Made by a program: the position numbers and the translations under genes. The notes below the pieces were generated by a model. It searched no databases. It was not told where the DNA came from and worked only from the letters and a program-made list of their open reading frames with translations. A stretch of DNA of 38,590 bases from Bryobacterales bacterium (GTDB lineage: Bacteria > Acidobacteriota > Terriglobia > Bryobacterales > Bryobacteraceae). Each line of letters opens with the position of its first letter. The stretch's first letter is position 1. Of this stretch, positions 6,812 through 15,868 are shown piece after piece. The stretch lies in NCBI GenBank assembly GCA_003136215.1, contig PLDO01000526.1:1-38590 (forward strand). The letters are read 5' to 3'.

Positions 6812-7882
6812 TCAGTCCAGCGGGGCGGTCTCGGCGGCGGGAATTACCACCTTGACCTCGCCGTTCCCGTTGCCGTTGCCGTTGCCATTCTCGGCTGGAG
6901 GCTCGGCCAGCGGCAGGGTGAGCTGGCGTCCGGCGCCGATGGCCTCGTTGTAGCGCTCGTAGGCTTTGACGATGCGCTGCACCAGGACGTGACGCACCAC
7001 GTCTTTCTCGTCGAACTGCACGAAGCTGATGCCTTCGACGCCCCTGAGCACTTCCGTGGCGTCGACGAGGCCGCTGCGCCTGCCGGCGGGGAGATCGATC
7101 TGCGTGACGTCACCGTTGACCACCATCTTGGAGTTGAATCCCTGGCGCGTCAGCACCATCTTCATCTGCTCGACGGTGCAGTTCTGCGCCTCGTCGAGGA
7201 TGATGAAGCTGTCGTTGAGCGTGCGCCCGCGCATGAAAGCGATGGGCGCCACTTCAATCACGTTGCGCTCCAGCAGTTTCTCCACGCGCTCGCTATCCAG
7301 CATGTCGTAGAGGGCATCGTAGAGCGGGCGCAGGTAGGGGTCCACCTTCTCCTGCAAGGTACCAGGGAGGAAACCCAGGCGCTCGCCGGCTTCCACCGCG
7401 GGACGGGTGAGGACGATGCGCGCCACCTGCTTGTTCATGAGCGCGGAAATGCCCATGGCGACGGCCAGGTAGGTCTTGCCGGTACCGGCGGGGCCGATGC
7501 CGAAGACGAGGTCGTTGCGCTCAATGGCTTCCAGGTAGCGGCGCTGGTTGACGGTCTTGGGCGCCAGCACCTTCTTGCCGAAGTTGCGCTGCTTGCCGGA
7601 GTTCACCAGGGCGCGAAGGGACACTTCGCGGTCGCCGGTGACCACGCGCAGGTAGCTGTTCAAGTCGCCGTTGTTGAAAACGTGGCCTTCGCGCAGGAGG
7701 GTGTTGTAATCCTCCAGGATGTTGGCCGCGCGGCTGACGTTCTCCGGCTCGCCTTCGATTTCGAGGTTGTTGTCGAGAAGGTGAGTCTGAACACCGAGCC
7801 CGGCTTCGATCAACCGGATGTTTTCATCCCGGGTTCCGAAGAGGCTCTCTACGCCTCGGCTGATGCGGACGCTGGATTTCAT
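6812..7882 (-). CDS. phoH: PhoH-family ATPase (YbeZ-like)
   Basis: This is a PhoH/YbeZ-type RNA-associated ATPase that works with YbeY in rRNA processing (family knowledge). The chosen ATG at 7882 gives 356 residues beginning MKSSVRISRG. A KH-like N-terminal region is followed by Walker A GPAGTGKT (130-137), then RPAVEAGERLGFLPG and a Walker B motif, SFIILDEAQN. A TTG start at 7927 is possible, but it only adds 15 unconserved residues. GGAGGT lies 16 nt before the ATG, so the ribosome site does not decide. The C-terminus carries an NGNGNGNG tract encoded by a gttgcc-type hexanucleotide repeat near 6861-6890. It is the first gene of the eight-gene operon running to mutS2. Confidence 0.94.
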   Translation of the reverse strand: MKSSVRISRGVESLFGTRDENIRLIEAGLGVQTHLLDNNLEIEGEPENVSRAANILEDYNTLLREGHVFNNGDLNSYLRVVTGDREVSLRALVNSGKQRNFGKKVLAPKTVNQRRYLEAIERNDLVFGIGPAGTGKTYLAVAMGISALMNKQVARIVLTRPAVEAGERLGFLPGTLQEKVDPYLRPLYDALYDMLDSERVEKLLERNVIEVAPIAFMRGRTLNDSFIILDEAQNCTVEQMKMVLTRQGFNSKMVVNGDVTQIDLPAGRRSGLVDATEVLRGVEGISFVQFDEKDVVRHVLVQRIVKAYERYNEAIGAGRQLTLPLAEPPAENGNGNGNGNGEVKVVIPAAETAPLD

Positions 7883-8003
7883 CAAGTGGGTGTTGGATAC
7901 CTCCAAGCAGGGGAAAATCGACGACAAGGCTTACCGATCAACTGGGAAGGATTCGAAACTTCGACCGCCCGCTGGCACGGGCTGCAGAACACCATCCGCC
8001 ACC

Positions 8004-8009
8004 ATTATA
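8004..8009 (-). promoter_or_regulatory. phoH: Candidate -10 element of the phoH operon
   Basis: On the minus strand a perfect TATAAT lies about 120 nt upstream of the phoH ATG. No convincing -35 is found at 16-18 nt; the nearby TTGACG is only 8 nt upstream. This is therefore a position guess from one hexamer. It is the only such box between the hybrid kinase stop and phoH. Confidence 0.35.
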
Positions 8010-8272
8010 CCGCGATCCGTCAAGGCCCCGGTTGACGGAGCGCAAGGGGTCGGGCGCTGGGACACAGGTTGGGGCGGGACGGCGGATGGGGTTGGCGGAA
8101 CGAAGCCAATTTGGGGCGAAGTGGCTCGCGTCCGAGCTTCGCTCGGATGGACAAGGCAGAGCCTTATCCCACTTTGAGGATAGAAGAGGGATTTGGGGGG
8201 TTCGGGAGTGGAGGGCTGTAAGTGGTTGGAAACAGGCTGACAATATCGGCAGTGTTTGTAAAATGCTGCTAC
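8010..8272. other. Intergenic region between hybrid kinase and phoH, with twin hairpins
   Basis: No credible gene was seen here. The region holds two adjacent palindromes: TCCGAGC-TTC-GCTCGGA (8131-8147) and AAGGC-AGA-GCCTT (8153-8165). They lie downstream of the hybrid kinase stop on the minus strand, but no T-tract follows, so an intrinsic terminator is not supported. The paired hairpins look more like a dispersed palindromic element. No second copy occurs in this window. Confidence 0.5.
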
Positions 8273-11200
8273 TCACGAAGATCGGGTGTCCAGCATTCCG
8301 CGGACTTCGCAAGCCAACTGGGCGGGGCTGAACGGCTTCTGGATGAAGCCAACTCCCACGCGTAACGCCCCCGGGCTGGCGATGGCGTCGTGCGCATAGC
8401 CCGACATGAACAGCACTTTGATGTCCGGCCAGCGTCTTGCCAGCCGGTCGGCAAGTTCCCTGCCGCTCATGTTGGGCATGACGACGTCGGTGACGACCAG
8501 GTCCATGTGCTCCGGCTCCCGGTCGCATAGCCTTAGGGCTTCGCTCGCGCTCTCCGCCTGGATCACTTTGTAACCGTACGAACCCAGCACGTCGGCCGCA
8601 TACTTGCGGACCTCCGCCTGATCCTCCACCACCAGCACAGTCTCCTCTCCCCTGAGCACACGAGCTGGAACGACTGCCGGTTCTCCGCCTCCGGCCGGCG
8701 CACTCTCCAGCGAGGGCAGATAGATTCGGAAGGTGGTCCCGAGTCTGGGCTCGCTTTCCACCTCAATGTGCCCACCGCTCTGCGCCACGATGCCCTGGAC
8801 CATCGCCAGCCCGAGCCCGGTCCCCTTGCCGATTCCCTTGGTAGTGAAAAACGGCTCAAAAATCCGATTCTTCGTGGTTTCGTCCATGCCGACACCGCTG
8901 TCGCTCACCGACAGCATGACGTAGCGACCGACAGGCGCATCCGGATGGGACGGGGTAAAGCTCTCGTCCCGCACCACGTTGGCCGTCTCGACGAGCAACG
9001 TGCCGGCGCCGGGCATGGCGTCCCGGGCGTTGACCACGAGGTTCATCACTACCTGCTCCAACTGGTGCGGATCAGCGTGAATCATGCCGCCCTCCGCGTG
9101 AAGAGCGAGACGCACCTCGATGTCCTCCCCCACCAACCGCGCCAACATGGGCCGCATCTCCCGCACCACGCGGTTGACATCCAACGTGCGTGGCGCAAGG
9201 ACCTGCTTGCGGCTGAAGGCCAGCAGTTGCCGGGTCAGACCAGCGGCGCGTTCCCCGGCCTTGTAAATCTCTTCCAGGCTGTCCCGGTCCGGTTCGTCCC
9301 AATCCTGTTTGTCCAACAGCATCCGGCTGTAGCCGTTGATCACGGTCAACAGATTGTTGAAGTCGTGGGCCACGCCACCCGCCAAACGTCCGATCGACTC
9401 CATCTTCTGGGCCTGGCGATATTTTTCCTCGAGCGCGACTTCGCGGGTGATGTCACGTTTGACGGCCACGTAGTTAATGATCCGGCCCGCGGTGTCGCGG
9501 ACGGGCGAGATGGTGGCCTCTTCCTCATAGAGCGTGCCGTCTTTGCGTTTGTTGATGAAACGGCCATTCCATACCTGACCGGCGAGCAGCATGGCCCACA
9601 TGTTCCGATAGAAGGCTGTATCCTGTTTACCGCTCTTGAGAATACTCGGACTCCGGCCGAGGGCTTCCGCGCAAGTGAAGCCGGTGGTTTTCTCGAAGGC
9701 CGGATTGGCGTAAAGGATGGCACCTGCCGGGTCGGTTATGACAATCGTCTCGCCGGCCTGTTCGATGGCAGTCACCAGCCGTTGCTGAGTTTCCTCCGCC
9801 CGCTTGCGCTCGGTGATATCGCGTACGATCCCCTGCAATATCACCGAACTTCCGAGTCCCACGCCGTTCAAACTCACTTCGGTGGAGAATATCGTACCGT
9901 CGAGCCTGGCGTGCACCCATTCGAAACATTGCGCCCGACCGGCCAAGGCGGCGGTGACCTTCTCGGTGGCAAACTCCCGTGAGTCCCGACCGTTCGGTTG
10001 GGACGGCGGAGAGAACTCGTAGGGATGATGCCCCTGGAGCTGGTCGCGAGTCCGGCAGCCGAACACGTCCAACGCACGGGCATTACAGTCAATTACCAGG
10101 TCGTTCTGCGTGATCAAGATGGCATCGCCGGCGTTCTCAAAGAGCGTGCGGAAACGCTGCTCGCTCTCCCGCAGGGCATCTTCCGTTGTCTTGCGGTCGC
10201 TAATGTCACGCTCGCTGCCTTGTACGCCGACTTGACGCCCGGTATCGTCAAAGATCGGTCCCCAGGAGGCAGCAGCCCACCGCTGCCGGCCATCCTTAGT
10301 GATCAGACGGTACTCCTCCTCCGCAAATGCCCCTCCATGGAAGAGTCCATCCCAACGCCCCAGCATGCGAGCCCTATCCTCAGGATGAACCCAACAGATG
10401 AATTGTTCCTGGCGGAGAGATGCCACAGAGTAGCCTGTGAGCTTCTCTACCGCCGGGTTGGCGTAAACGAGCGAGCGGTTCATGTCATAGGCCAGCACCA
10501 TCTCGCTCAGATTGGCGGTGAGCAACCTGAGATTCTCCTCCGCTTTCCGGAGCGACTGCTCCGACAGGTTGCGTTCATGGAAGAGCAAGGCCAGGGTTAT
10601 GCCAACGATGGTTAGCGCCAGCAGGAACATCCACAAATTGTTGAGGTTGAACTGTGCGGGATCGGAGGAGAAAAACCCGGTGCCCAAGACCGCACCGGCC
10701 AGCGCCTGGAGCGCCGCCATGACAACCAGTAACAGGGCGCCGTGGCGGCCGAAACGCACCGCTCCCCAGGTGACAAAGAGAAACGCCAAATGGCCGAGAG
10801 GAGGACGGCCGAACACACTTTGGCCCCATCCAACAAATGTGATCTGCCCGAGCAGGGCGGCGAGTCCGAAGCAGGCGATGGTCTCCACGACTCGCATGCG
10901 GGTGAACCACCCGCCCGGTAGCCGGCGCCAAACCAAGATAGTCGGCGTCAGCAGCAGAATACTGAGTATGTCTCCCTGATACCAGTGCAGCAAACTGCCG
11001 GCAACGGCCGGCGGCGCAATACGGCCCGCCAGCAACAAGGTGCCGACCCCGGTCAATGCGCTGGCGCATGTGCCGGCGGTTCCCGCAAGGAATATCCTCA
11101 GGTAGTCTTCCGCATGCATCAGCGCGACCTGGAAGCGATGACTCCGCAGCAGCAGCCAGGCACCGATCAGCGCCTCCAGTGTATTGCCTGAGGCCAAACC

Positions 11201-11464
11201 CAATTGACGCCAGAGCGGATAGCCCTCGGTACTCAATGAAGCCAGCGAGCCGGCGAACACAGCGGGCCAGTATTTGAGCCCGCCCATCAGCAACGCGGCC
11301 AGCGCGAGGCCGCTGGGCAGCCATAAGACGGAGACGCTACCTTTGATGGAAAGGTTGTCCGATGTCCAGATGGCAAGAAACAGGTAGAGCAGCGCCAGAC
11401 CCGCCAGCCTGGGCAGATCGGACCAGCGGTAGAGGCGGCTAATGGCCTGAGTGGATCTCGTCAT
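8273..11464 (-). CDS. MASE1-PAS-PAS-PAS hybrid histidine kinase with C-terminal receiver
   Basis: This 1063-residue membrane sensor starts with a multi-pass MASE1-type region (about 1-300, VLWLPSGLALAALL pattern). Three PAS/PAC modules follow (about 305-430, 435-555 and 560-690), each ending in a DITERK-like PAC motif. The HisKA domain has phospho-accepting H700 in GGVAHDFNNLL. An HATPase_c domain carries the N box (NLVVNARDAM), DSGVGM and GTGLGLAMV. A C-terminal receiver has phospho-acceptor D993 (VVTDVVMPN) and a conserved KPF lysine. The hybrid layout implies internal phosphotransfer or feedback to an unlinked partner; the ligand is unknown. It starts 18 nt after the aldo/keto reductase stop, so the two are probably co-transcribed. 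Confidence 0.93.
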   Translation of the reverse strand: MTRSTQAISRLYRWSDLPRLAGLALLYLFLAIWTSDNLSIKGSVSVLWLPSGLALAALLMGGLKYWPAVFAGSLASLSTEGYPLWRQLGLASGNTLEALIGAWLLLRSHRFQVALMHAEDYLRIFLAGTAGTCASALTGVGTLLLAGRIAPPAVAGSLLHWYQGDILSILLLTPTILVWRRLPGGWFTRMRVVETIACFGLAALLGQITFVGWGQSVFGRPPLGHLAFLFVTWGAVRFGRHGALLLVVMAALQALAGAVLGTGFFSSDPAQFNLNNLWMFLLALTIVGITLALLFHERNLSEQSLRKAEENLRLLTANLSEMVLAYDMNRSLVYANPAVEKLTGYSVASLRQEQFICWVHPEDRARMLGRWDGLFHGGAFAEEEYRLITKDGRQRWAAASWGPIFDDTGRQVGVQGSERDISDRKTTEDALRESEQRFRTLFENAGDAILITQNDLVIDCNARALDVFGCRTRDQLQGHHPYEFSPPSQPNGRDSREFATEKVTAALAGRAQCFEWVHARLDGTIFSTEVSLNGVGLGSSVILQGIVRDITERKRAEETQQRLVTAIEQAGETIVITDPAGAILYANPAFEKTTGFTCAEALGRSPSILKSGKQDTAFYRNMWAMLLAGQVWNGRFINKRKDGTLYEEEATISPVRDTAGRIINYVAVKRDITREVALEEKYRQAQKMESIGRLAGGVAHDFNNLLTVINGYSRMLLDKQDWDEPDRDSLEEIYKAGERAAGLTRQLLAFSRKQVLAPRTLDVNRVVREMRPMLARLVGEDIEVRLALHAEGGMIHADPHQLEQVVMNLVVNARDAMPGAGTLLVETANVVRDESFTPSHPDAPVGRYVMLSVSDSGVGMDETTKNRIFEPFFTTKGIGKGTGLGLAMVQGIVAQSGGHIEVESEPRLGTTFRIYLPSLESAPAGGGEPAVVPARVLRGEETVLVVEDQAEVRKYAADVLGSYGYKVIQAESASEALRLCDREPEHMDLVVTDVVMPNMSGRELADRLARRWPDIKVLFMSGYAHDAIASPGALRVGVGFIQKPFSPAQLACEVRGMLDTRSS

Positions 11465-11482
11465 TCGGCCTAATTGGGCGCA

Positions 11483-12421
11483 CTATGGCAGCGGTTTGCC
11501 GGCGTGCGGCGCAAGGATGCCATCCACCTTTGTCAGATCGCCTTCGGTGAGCTTCCAACCCGCCGCACGCGCGTTCGCTTGAGCCTGTTCGGGCGACTTC
11601 GCGCCGGCGATAACGGAGGCCACCGCGGGGCGTGACGCGAGCCAGGAAAATGCAAGTTCCAGCAGCGAGTGGCCGCGCGATTCCGCGAACTCGCGAAGGC
11701 AGTCCGCAACTCTCAGGTTCTCTTCCATGAAGACCTTCGGCCCCCAGCCGGCCTCGCCGCGACTGCCGGGCGGAAGCGCCTGGCCGAGCCGGTATTTGCC
11801 GGTCAGCAGCCCGTTGGCCAGCGGGAAGTACGGAAGGAAAGCCAGCCCGAGGCGCATGCACTCAGGTAGCACGTCCGTCTCTGGTTCGCGGTGCATGAGG
11901 CTGTACTCGTTCTGCACGGCGATGAAGCGGGCGGCGCCGTGGCGCACCGCGCCGCCGGCTTCACGGATCTGCTGGGCGGAGAAGTTCGAGGCGCCGATCT
12001 CCCGCACCTTGCCCGACCTCACCAGGCCATCAAGCGCCTCGAGCGTGTCGGCAACGGGCGTGTTCGGGTCCGGGCGGTGCAGTTGGTACAAGTCGATGCG
12101 TTCCGTACCAAGGCGCCGCAACGAGTCCTCCACAGCGCGCCGGATGTAGTCAGGTTTGGCGCCCTGCCGTTGGTCGTCCAACTTGCCGCCGAACTTGGTG
12201 GCGATGACCACACGGTCCCAGCGGCCCTTTAGCGCCTGGCCGAGAAACTCCTCGCTCTGGCCGTCGCCGTAGATATCCGCGGTATCGAGGAAGTTGATGC
12301 CGGCATCCAAAGCTGAATCCACGACGCGCGCCGTCGCAGGTGCGTCGATGCGCCATCCAAAGTTGTTGCAACCCAGACCTACGACGGAAACTTCGAGCGA
12401 GCCGATTGTCCGTTTTTCCAA
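11483..12421 (-). CDS. Aldo/keto reductase
   Basis: This is an NADPH-dependent aldo/keto reductase of about 312 residues. It has the TIM-barrel signature GINFLDTADIYGDGQSE with catalytic Asp and Tyr, the Lys in VIATKFGG, and His in LYQLHRPD. The C-terminal cofactor-binding motif VIAGAKSPEQ is also present. I chose the TTG at 12421 because AAGGAGGA stands 5 nt upstream and translation then begins LEKRTIGSLEVSVVGLG, as in family members. The longer open frame to 12478 adds 19 unconserved residues. The physiological substrate is not evident. The hybrid kinase follows closely. Confidence 0.9.
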   Translation of the reverse strand: MEKRTIGSLEVSVVGLGCNNFGWRIDAPATARVVDSALDAGINFLDTADIYGDGQSEEFLGQALKGRWDRVVIATKFGGKLDDQRQGAKPDYIRRAVEDSLRRLGTERIDLYQLHRPDPNTPVADTLEALDGLVRSGKVREIGASNFSAQQIREAGGAVRHGAARFIAVQNEYSLMHREPETDVLPECMRLGLAFLPYFPLANGLLTGKYRLGQALPPGSRGEAGWGPKVFMEENLRVADCLREFAESRGHSLLELAFSWLASRPAVASVIAGAKSPEQAQANARAAGWKLTEGDLTKVDGILAPHAGKPLP

Positions 12422-12594
12422 CTGATCCTCCTTCGCGGGCCGCTGCGTTGTATTCCGTCCGGCCCACCTCACACTCATTTTCCTCTACAGTACCCGATTA
12501 GACCGGATGTTTGCAGCACGGCGATGGAAAAGTCCCATGGCGATCCTCCGGCAGAGGCAGCCTGGAAATGCACCCCGCAGGGAGGGGGGCACAA

Positions 12595-13320
12595 CTACCG
12601 GATGTTTTCAAGTCCGCCGGTCCTGGCTTCGGTGAACCTGTAGCCGAGGTGACTGTCGGTCAACAAATAGGTTGGTTCGGCAGGATCGTCTTCGAGCTTC
12701 TTTCTCAACTGACGCACGAAAGTCCGCAGATATTCCAACTCGCCCCCGTACTCAGGACCCCACACTGCATGCAGGAGCCGCGCGTGGGTAATCGGCAGAC
12801 CGGCGTGCGCCATGAGATAGTGCAACAAGTCAAACTCCGTCGGCGTAATGTGAACCGGCTCGCCGCCTTTGCGAACCACTCTGCGAGCCGGATCAAGTTC
12901 GATATTCCCAATTCGGATTACCGCGTTGGGATCGACATGGGAAGCGGACGAACGCCGCACCGCGGCCCGGATGCGCGCCGCCAGCTCGCGGATGCTGAAT
13001 GGCTTGGTAACGTAATCGTCCGCACCGGCATCGAGCGCCGTGACTTTGTCTTCCTCGCGGTCGCGCACCGTCAGCATGAGTATCCCCAGGTGGGGCATGC
13101 TCTTGCGCATCTCGCGGCACGCCCGGACACCGCCGATCCCTGGCATGTTGATGTCCATGAGAACGACATCGTATTCGGCTTCACGCACGCGATCGAGCGC
13201 GGCTTCGCCGGAAACGGCATCGTCCACCTCGAACCCCATACCGTGAAGCGTATTGTGCAGCGCGCGCCGAATCGCACTCTCGTCATCAACGATCAGAACT
13301 TTGCCGTGCGACTGACTCAT
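12595..13320 (-). CDS. KdpE-like OmpR-family response regulator (regulator 1)
   Basis: This 241-residue protein has an N-terminal receiver with phospho-acceptor D56 (VVLMDINMPG), LTVRD and KPF motifs. The C-terminal winged helix (about 135-230) is of the OmpR/PhoB class. A ribosome site, AAGGAG, lies 6 nt before the ATG, and the start overlaps the upstream kinase gene by 35 nt, marking a coupled two-component pair. The DNA-binding domain is nearly the same as that of the plus-strand regulator at 16891. The recognition region GGELEYLRTFVRQLRKKL is identical, so both may bind the same operator. KdpE controls K+ uptake in model bacteria, but no kdpFABC is present here. Confidence 0.93.
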   Translation of the reverse strand: MSQSHGKVLIVDDESAIRRALHNTLHGMGFEVDDAVSGEAALDRVREAEYDVVLMDINMPGIGGVRACREMRKSMPHLGILMLTVRDREEDKVTALDAGADDYVTKPFSIRELAARIRAAVRRSSASHVDPNAVIRIGNIELDPARRVVRKGGEPVHITPTEFDLLHYLMAHAGLPITHARLLHAVWGPEYGGELEYLRTFVRQLRKKLEDDPAEPTYLLTDSHLGYRFTEARTGGLENIR

Positions 13321-14842
13321 CCCGTCTCCTTGGGCCGCGTGGCAGCGCGAAGAAGAACGTGGTACCGGCTGCTTCTTCGCTCACTACCCAGGTGCGGCCG
13401 CCATGGGCTTCAGCGGCCTTTCTTGCAATGGAAAGGCCGAGTCCGGTGCCCGACGCCCGATGCCCCGATCCTTCGGCTCGATAAAACCGTTCGAATATCC
13501 GCTCCCGATCCGCCGCCTGGATGGGCGGACCCTGATTGTGAACACCGATGACAATCTCCCCCAGGTTTTCCTCGGCTGTGACGGAAACGGGAGATCCGGG
13601 CGCCGAATACTTGGCCGCGTTGTCGATGAACTGCTCCAGCGCCGCCGCCAGTATCTTGCGGTCGCCGTAGACCTCCAGATCAGCCGCGCGATCGGCCACG
13701 GTCACGCGCCGGCCCTGCAACTGTTCGCGATACCGGGCAAGGACGTTTTCAACCAGCGTGAGTACCCCTACGCGCTCCCGCCGGAGGGTGACTTCGGCGG
13801 CGTCGATTCTCGCCATCTGCAGGAGTTCGGACGTCAGACGATTCAGGTGCTCCGCCTGCTCGTCGATCAGCGCCGCCAGTTCGGCGTCATCCGTGGACAG
13901 GCGCCCAGCTTCCAGCAGTCCCGAGCTTGCGGTCCGTATCGCCGTCAGCGGCGACTTGACTGAATGTGCGAGGGCGTCCAGTACCGCCGTTCGCAGCTGC
14001 TCGGTCTGGCGCGCCGCTTCAGCTCCGCTTTCTTTTTCGAAGGAACGCGCGCGCTCCAGTGCAATCGCCGCCAAGGATGCGATCGATACGATGGTGAGCC
14101 GTTCCACTTCCGGGCCGCAGAGCGCGAGTCCGCCGGCCGGCCTCGATCCCAGCCGCAGCACGTGCGCCCACGCGCGCGTATCGGCCCCTTCCAGCGTTCT
14201 ATCTTGGAAACAGGCACTCCGCGCGAGTTGTTCGAGATCGTTTGCGTGGGAACCGATGGCATCCATACGAGCCGAATCGGCGTCGAACAGGGCCACGGAT
14301 TCGGTTCCGAAGATCTCATGAATCAGAGACACGATCTGCGGCCCGATCGTTTGGCGACGATCCAACAGCAGGATGCGGCGGCTCAGCTCGTACAGCTTCT
14401 GGACCTCCACCCGCTGCCGCGCCTCCGCTCGTGCCTGGTCCTGCGCACGCGTGGAGAGGCGGCTCACCGTCAGTGCGGTGATCTCGAAGGCGGCGAGAGC
14501 AACCCAGTTCTGCGGATCCGACACCGTCCAGGTGAACACTGGAGGGACAAAGAAGTAATTCAGGCAATTCACCGCGATCAGCGAGGTAACACTGCCTTCC
14601 CAGAAACCCCAGATCACCGAAACCATCACCACAATCAGGAAGTAGAGGGACCCGGAAGTAGAGAGGTTCAGATTCAGCCGCAGCCCGCAGACGGTCACCA
14701 GGCCAACCGCCGTCAGCCCGGCCAGGCATCCGCGCAGAATCCCTAATCGAGATCGCACGGGTTCCCAATAGCGCATCCGGCTATTCATCCTGGCCCCGAC
14801 TTTCGGTTCGGCGGCGATGCCGGGAGCGAGTTCAGCTTTCAC
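13286..14842 (-). CDS. KdpD C-terminus-like sensor histidine kinase (DUF4118-GAF-HisKA-HATPase)
   Basis: This membrane sensor kinase has 518 residues. It has four hydrophobic segments of the KdpD/DUF4118 type (about 30-140, including NYFFVPPVFTW), a GAF-like region (about 150-265), and a HisKA domain with H293 (ALAHSVKSPLTAI). The HATPase_c domain contains FIDNAAKYS, FERFYR and GTGLGLSIARK. It lacks the KdpD N-terminal sensor ATPase and Usp domains, so it corresponds only to the C-terminal half of E. coli KdpD. The start at 14842 is GTG; an ATG at 14788 (MNSRMRYWEP) is an alternative. It is coupled to regulator 1 and lies 84 nt downstream of the VWFA gene on the same strand. Confidence 0.9.
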   Translation of the reverse strand: MKAELAPGIAAEPKVGARMNSRMRYWEPVRSRLGILRGCLAGLTAVGLVTVCGLRLNLNLSTSGSLYFLIVVMVSVIWGFWEGSVTSLIAVNCLNYFFVPPVFTWTVSDPQNWVALAAFEITALTVSRLSTRAQDQARAEARQRVEVQKLYELSRRILLLDRRQTIGPQIVSLIHEIFGTESVALFDADSARMDAIGSHANDLEQLARSACFQDRTLEGADTRAWAHVLRLGSRPAGGLALCGPEVERLTIVSIASLAAIALERARSFEKESGAEAARQTEQLRTAVLDALAHSVKSPLTAIRTASSGLLEAGRLSTDDAELAALIDEQAEHLNRLTSELLQMARIDAAEVTLRRERVGVLTLVENVLARYREQLQGRRVTVADRAADLEVYGDRKILAAALEQFIDNAAKYSAPGSPVSVTAEENLGEIVIGVHNQGPPIQAADRERIFERFYRAEGSGHRASGTGLGLSIARKAAEAHGGRTWVVSEEAAGTTFFFALPRGPRRRDESVARQSSDR

Positions 14843-14926
14843 GTCTATGCCTGCTGCCTAAGGCAACAACATTCACCTAAGTATTATGCACGTTGATGGG
14901 CGGCTTGTGCGCCCCGCCTGCGCCCG

Positions 14927-15868
14927 TCAGTCCAGACGATACCCCGTACGAGCATACACCCTCAGCCCCGAGCCTTCCACTTTAACCTTGATTCTACGCC
15001 ACTGGCCCCCGCGCCCATCGCCAAGGGGAACAAAGCCGATGGTGTATTGATTCCGCAGCGCCCGGCCAATGCTGGCGGCCGCCGCTGCAATGTCCGTCTG
15101 GCCACGGACGACGAAGCTCATCCCGCCCGTCTTCGCGGCCAGTTCATCCAGAAATAGAAGTCCCCGACTTTCTTCCATCCGCGCCATGGGCTTGGCAAAC
15201 GCCGGCGCGTTGTCTACCGCAATGGTGTAAATCTGTGCGTCGGATTCCACGGCCCGATCCAACAGCTCTTCTCGCGAGAAGCGGCTGTGGTTGTCCATTC
15301 CGTCGGAAATCACCAGCAACGCCTTCCGGGTATGGATACCGGAACGTAACTCATGCAAACTGCCGTAGATCGTATCGATCAGAGCCGTGTCTCCGCCGGC
15401 CTTTTCGAATGCCACCCGGCTCAGCACTTCATCGAAATCGTGCGTGAAGCCGGCGTACTCCCGCGGCCGTGTCGACACAGTGTTGAGAAATGCTTCGTCG
15501 GCTGGATTGGCATCCTTCAGCAGTGCGCGCAGAGACTCTTTGGCTTGGCAGAGAACCCCTGTCATGCTGCCGCTCAGGTCAAGCACGATTCCCAACGAGA
15601 CCGGCACTTCCTCCTCGGCGAACGAATGTACTTGCTGCCGAACGCCGTCCTCGGTCAAGGTGAAGGCTCCGCTCGCCAATCCATTGACAATCGCGCCGCC
15701 GCGGTCGACCACCGTTACCGGAACCAGGACCAGGGTGGCGTCAGCGCGGAATGCCGTGGAGTTAGAAGCCTGGCGCGTCTGCGCACCGGCAAACCACGTA
15801 GCGGCCACGGCGAGAGCGATCACGGCAGACATCCTACCGGCCGGCAATTTGATGCTATGCAACCGCAT
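14927..15868 (-). CDS. Secreted VWFA-domain protein (acidobacterial VWFA-related family)
   Basis: From the ATG at 15868 the protein has 313 residues: a signal peptide or membrane anchor (1-30, ending FAGAQ), a beta-rich stretch, then a von Willebrand A domain. The MIDAS motif DLSGS is at 97-101 and ISDGMDNHS lies further on. The pattern matches the VWFA-related family that is abundant in acidobacteria, whose function is not established. An in-frame ATG at 15949 would add 27 residues and overlap the preceding gene by 95 nt. The 15868 start overlaps it by only 14 nt and puts the signal peptide at the N-terminus, so I prefer it. Confidence 0.85.
   Translation of the reverse strand: MRLHSIKLPAGRMSAVIALAVAATWFAGAQTRQASNSTAFRADATLVLVPVTVVDRGGAIVNGLASGAFTLTEDGVRQQVHSFAEEEVPVSLGIVLDLSGSMTGVLCQAKESLRALLKDANPADEAFLNTVSTRPREYAGFTHDFDEVLSRVAFEKAGGDTALIDTIYGSLHELRSGIHTRKALLVISDGMDNHSRFSREELLDRAVESDAQIYTIAVDNAPAFAKPMARMEESRGLLFLDELAAKTGGMSFVVRGQTDIAAAAASIGRALRNQYTIGFVPLGDGRGGQWRRIKVKVEGSGLRVYARTGYRLD

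Noticed and set aside
7883-7927. TTG start at 7927 for phoH
   Set aside because: It adds 15 residues without family resemblance. The ATG at 7882 begins at the expected position of the KH-like domain. The ribosome-site evidence is not decisive for either.
8012-8030. TTGACG next to TATAAT as a complete phoH promoter
   Set aside because: The spacing is 8 nt, far too short for a -35/-10 pair. Only the -10 is kept as a candidate.
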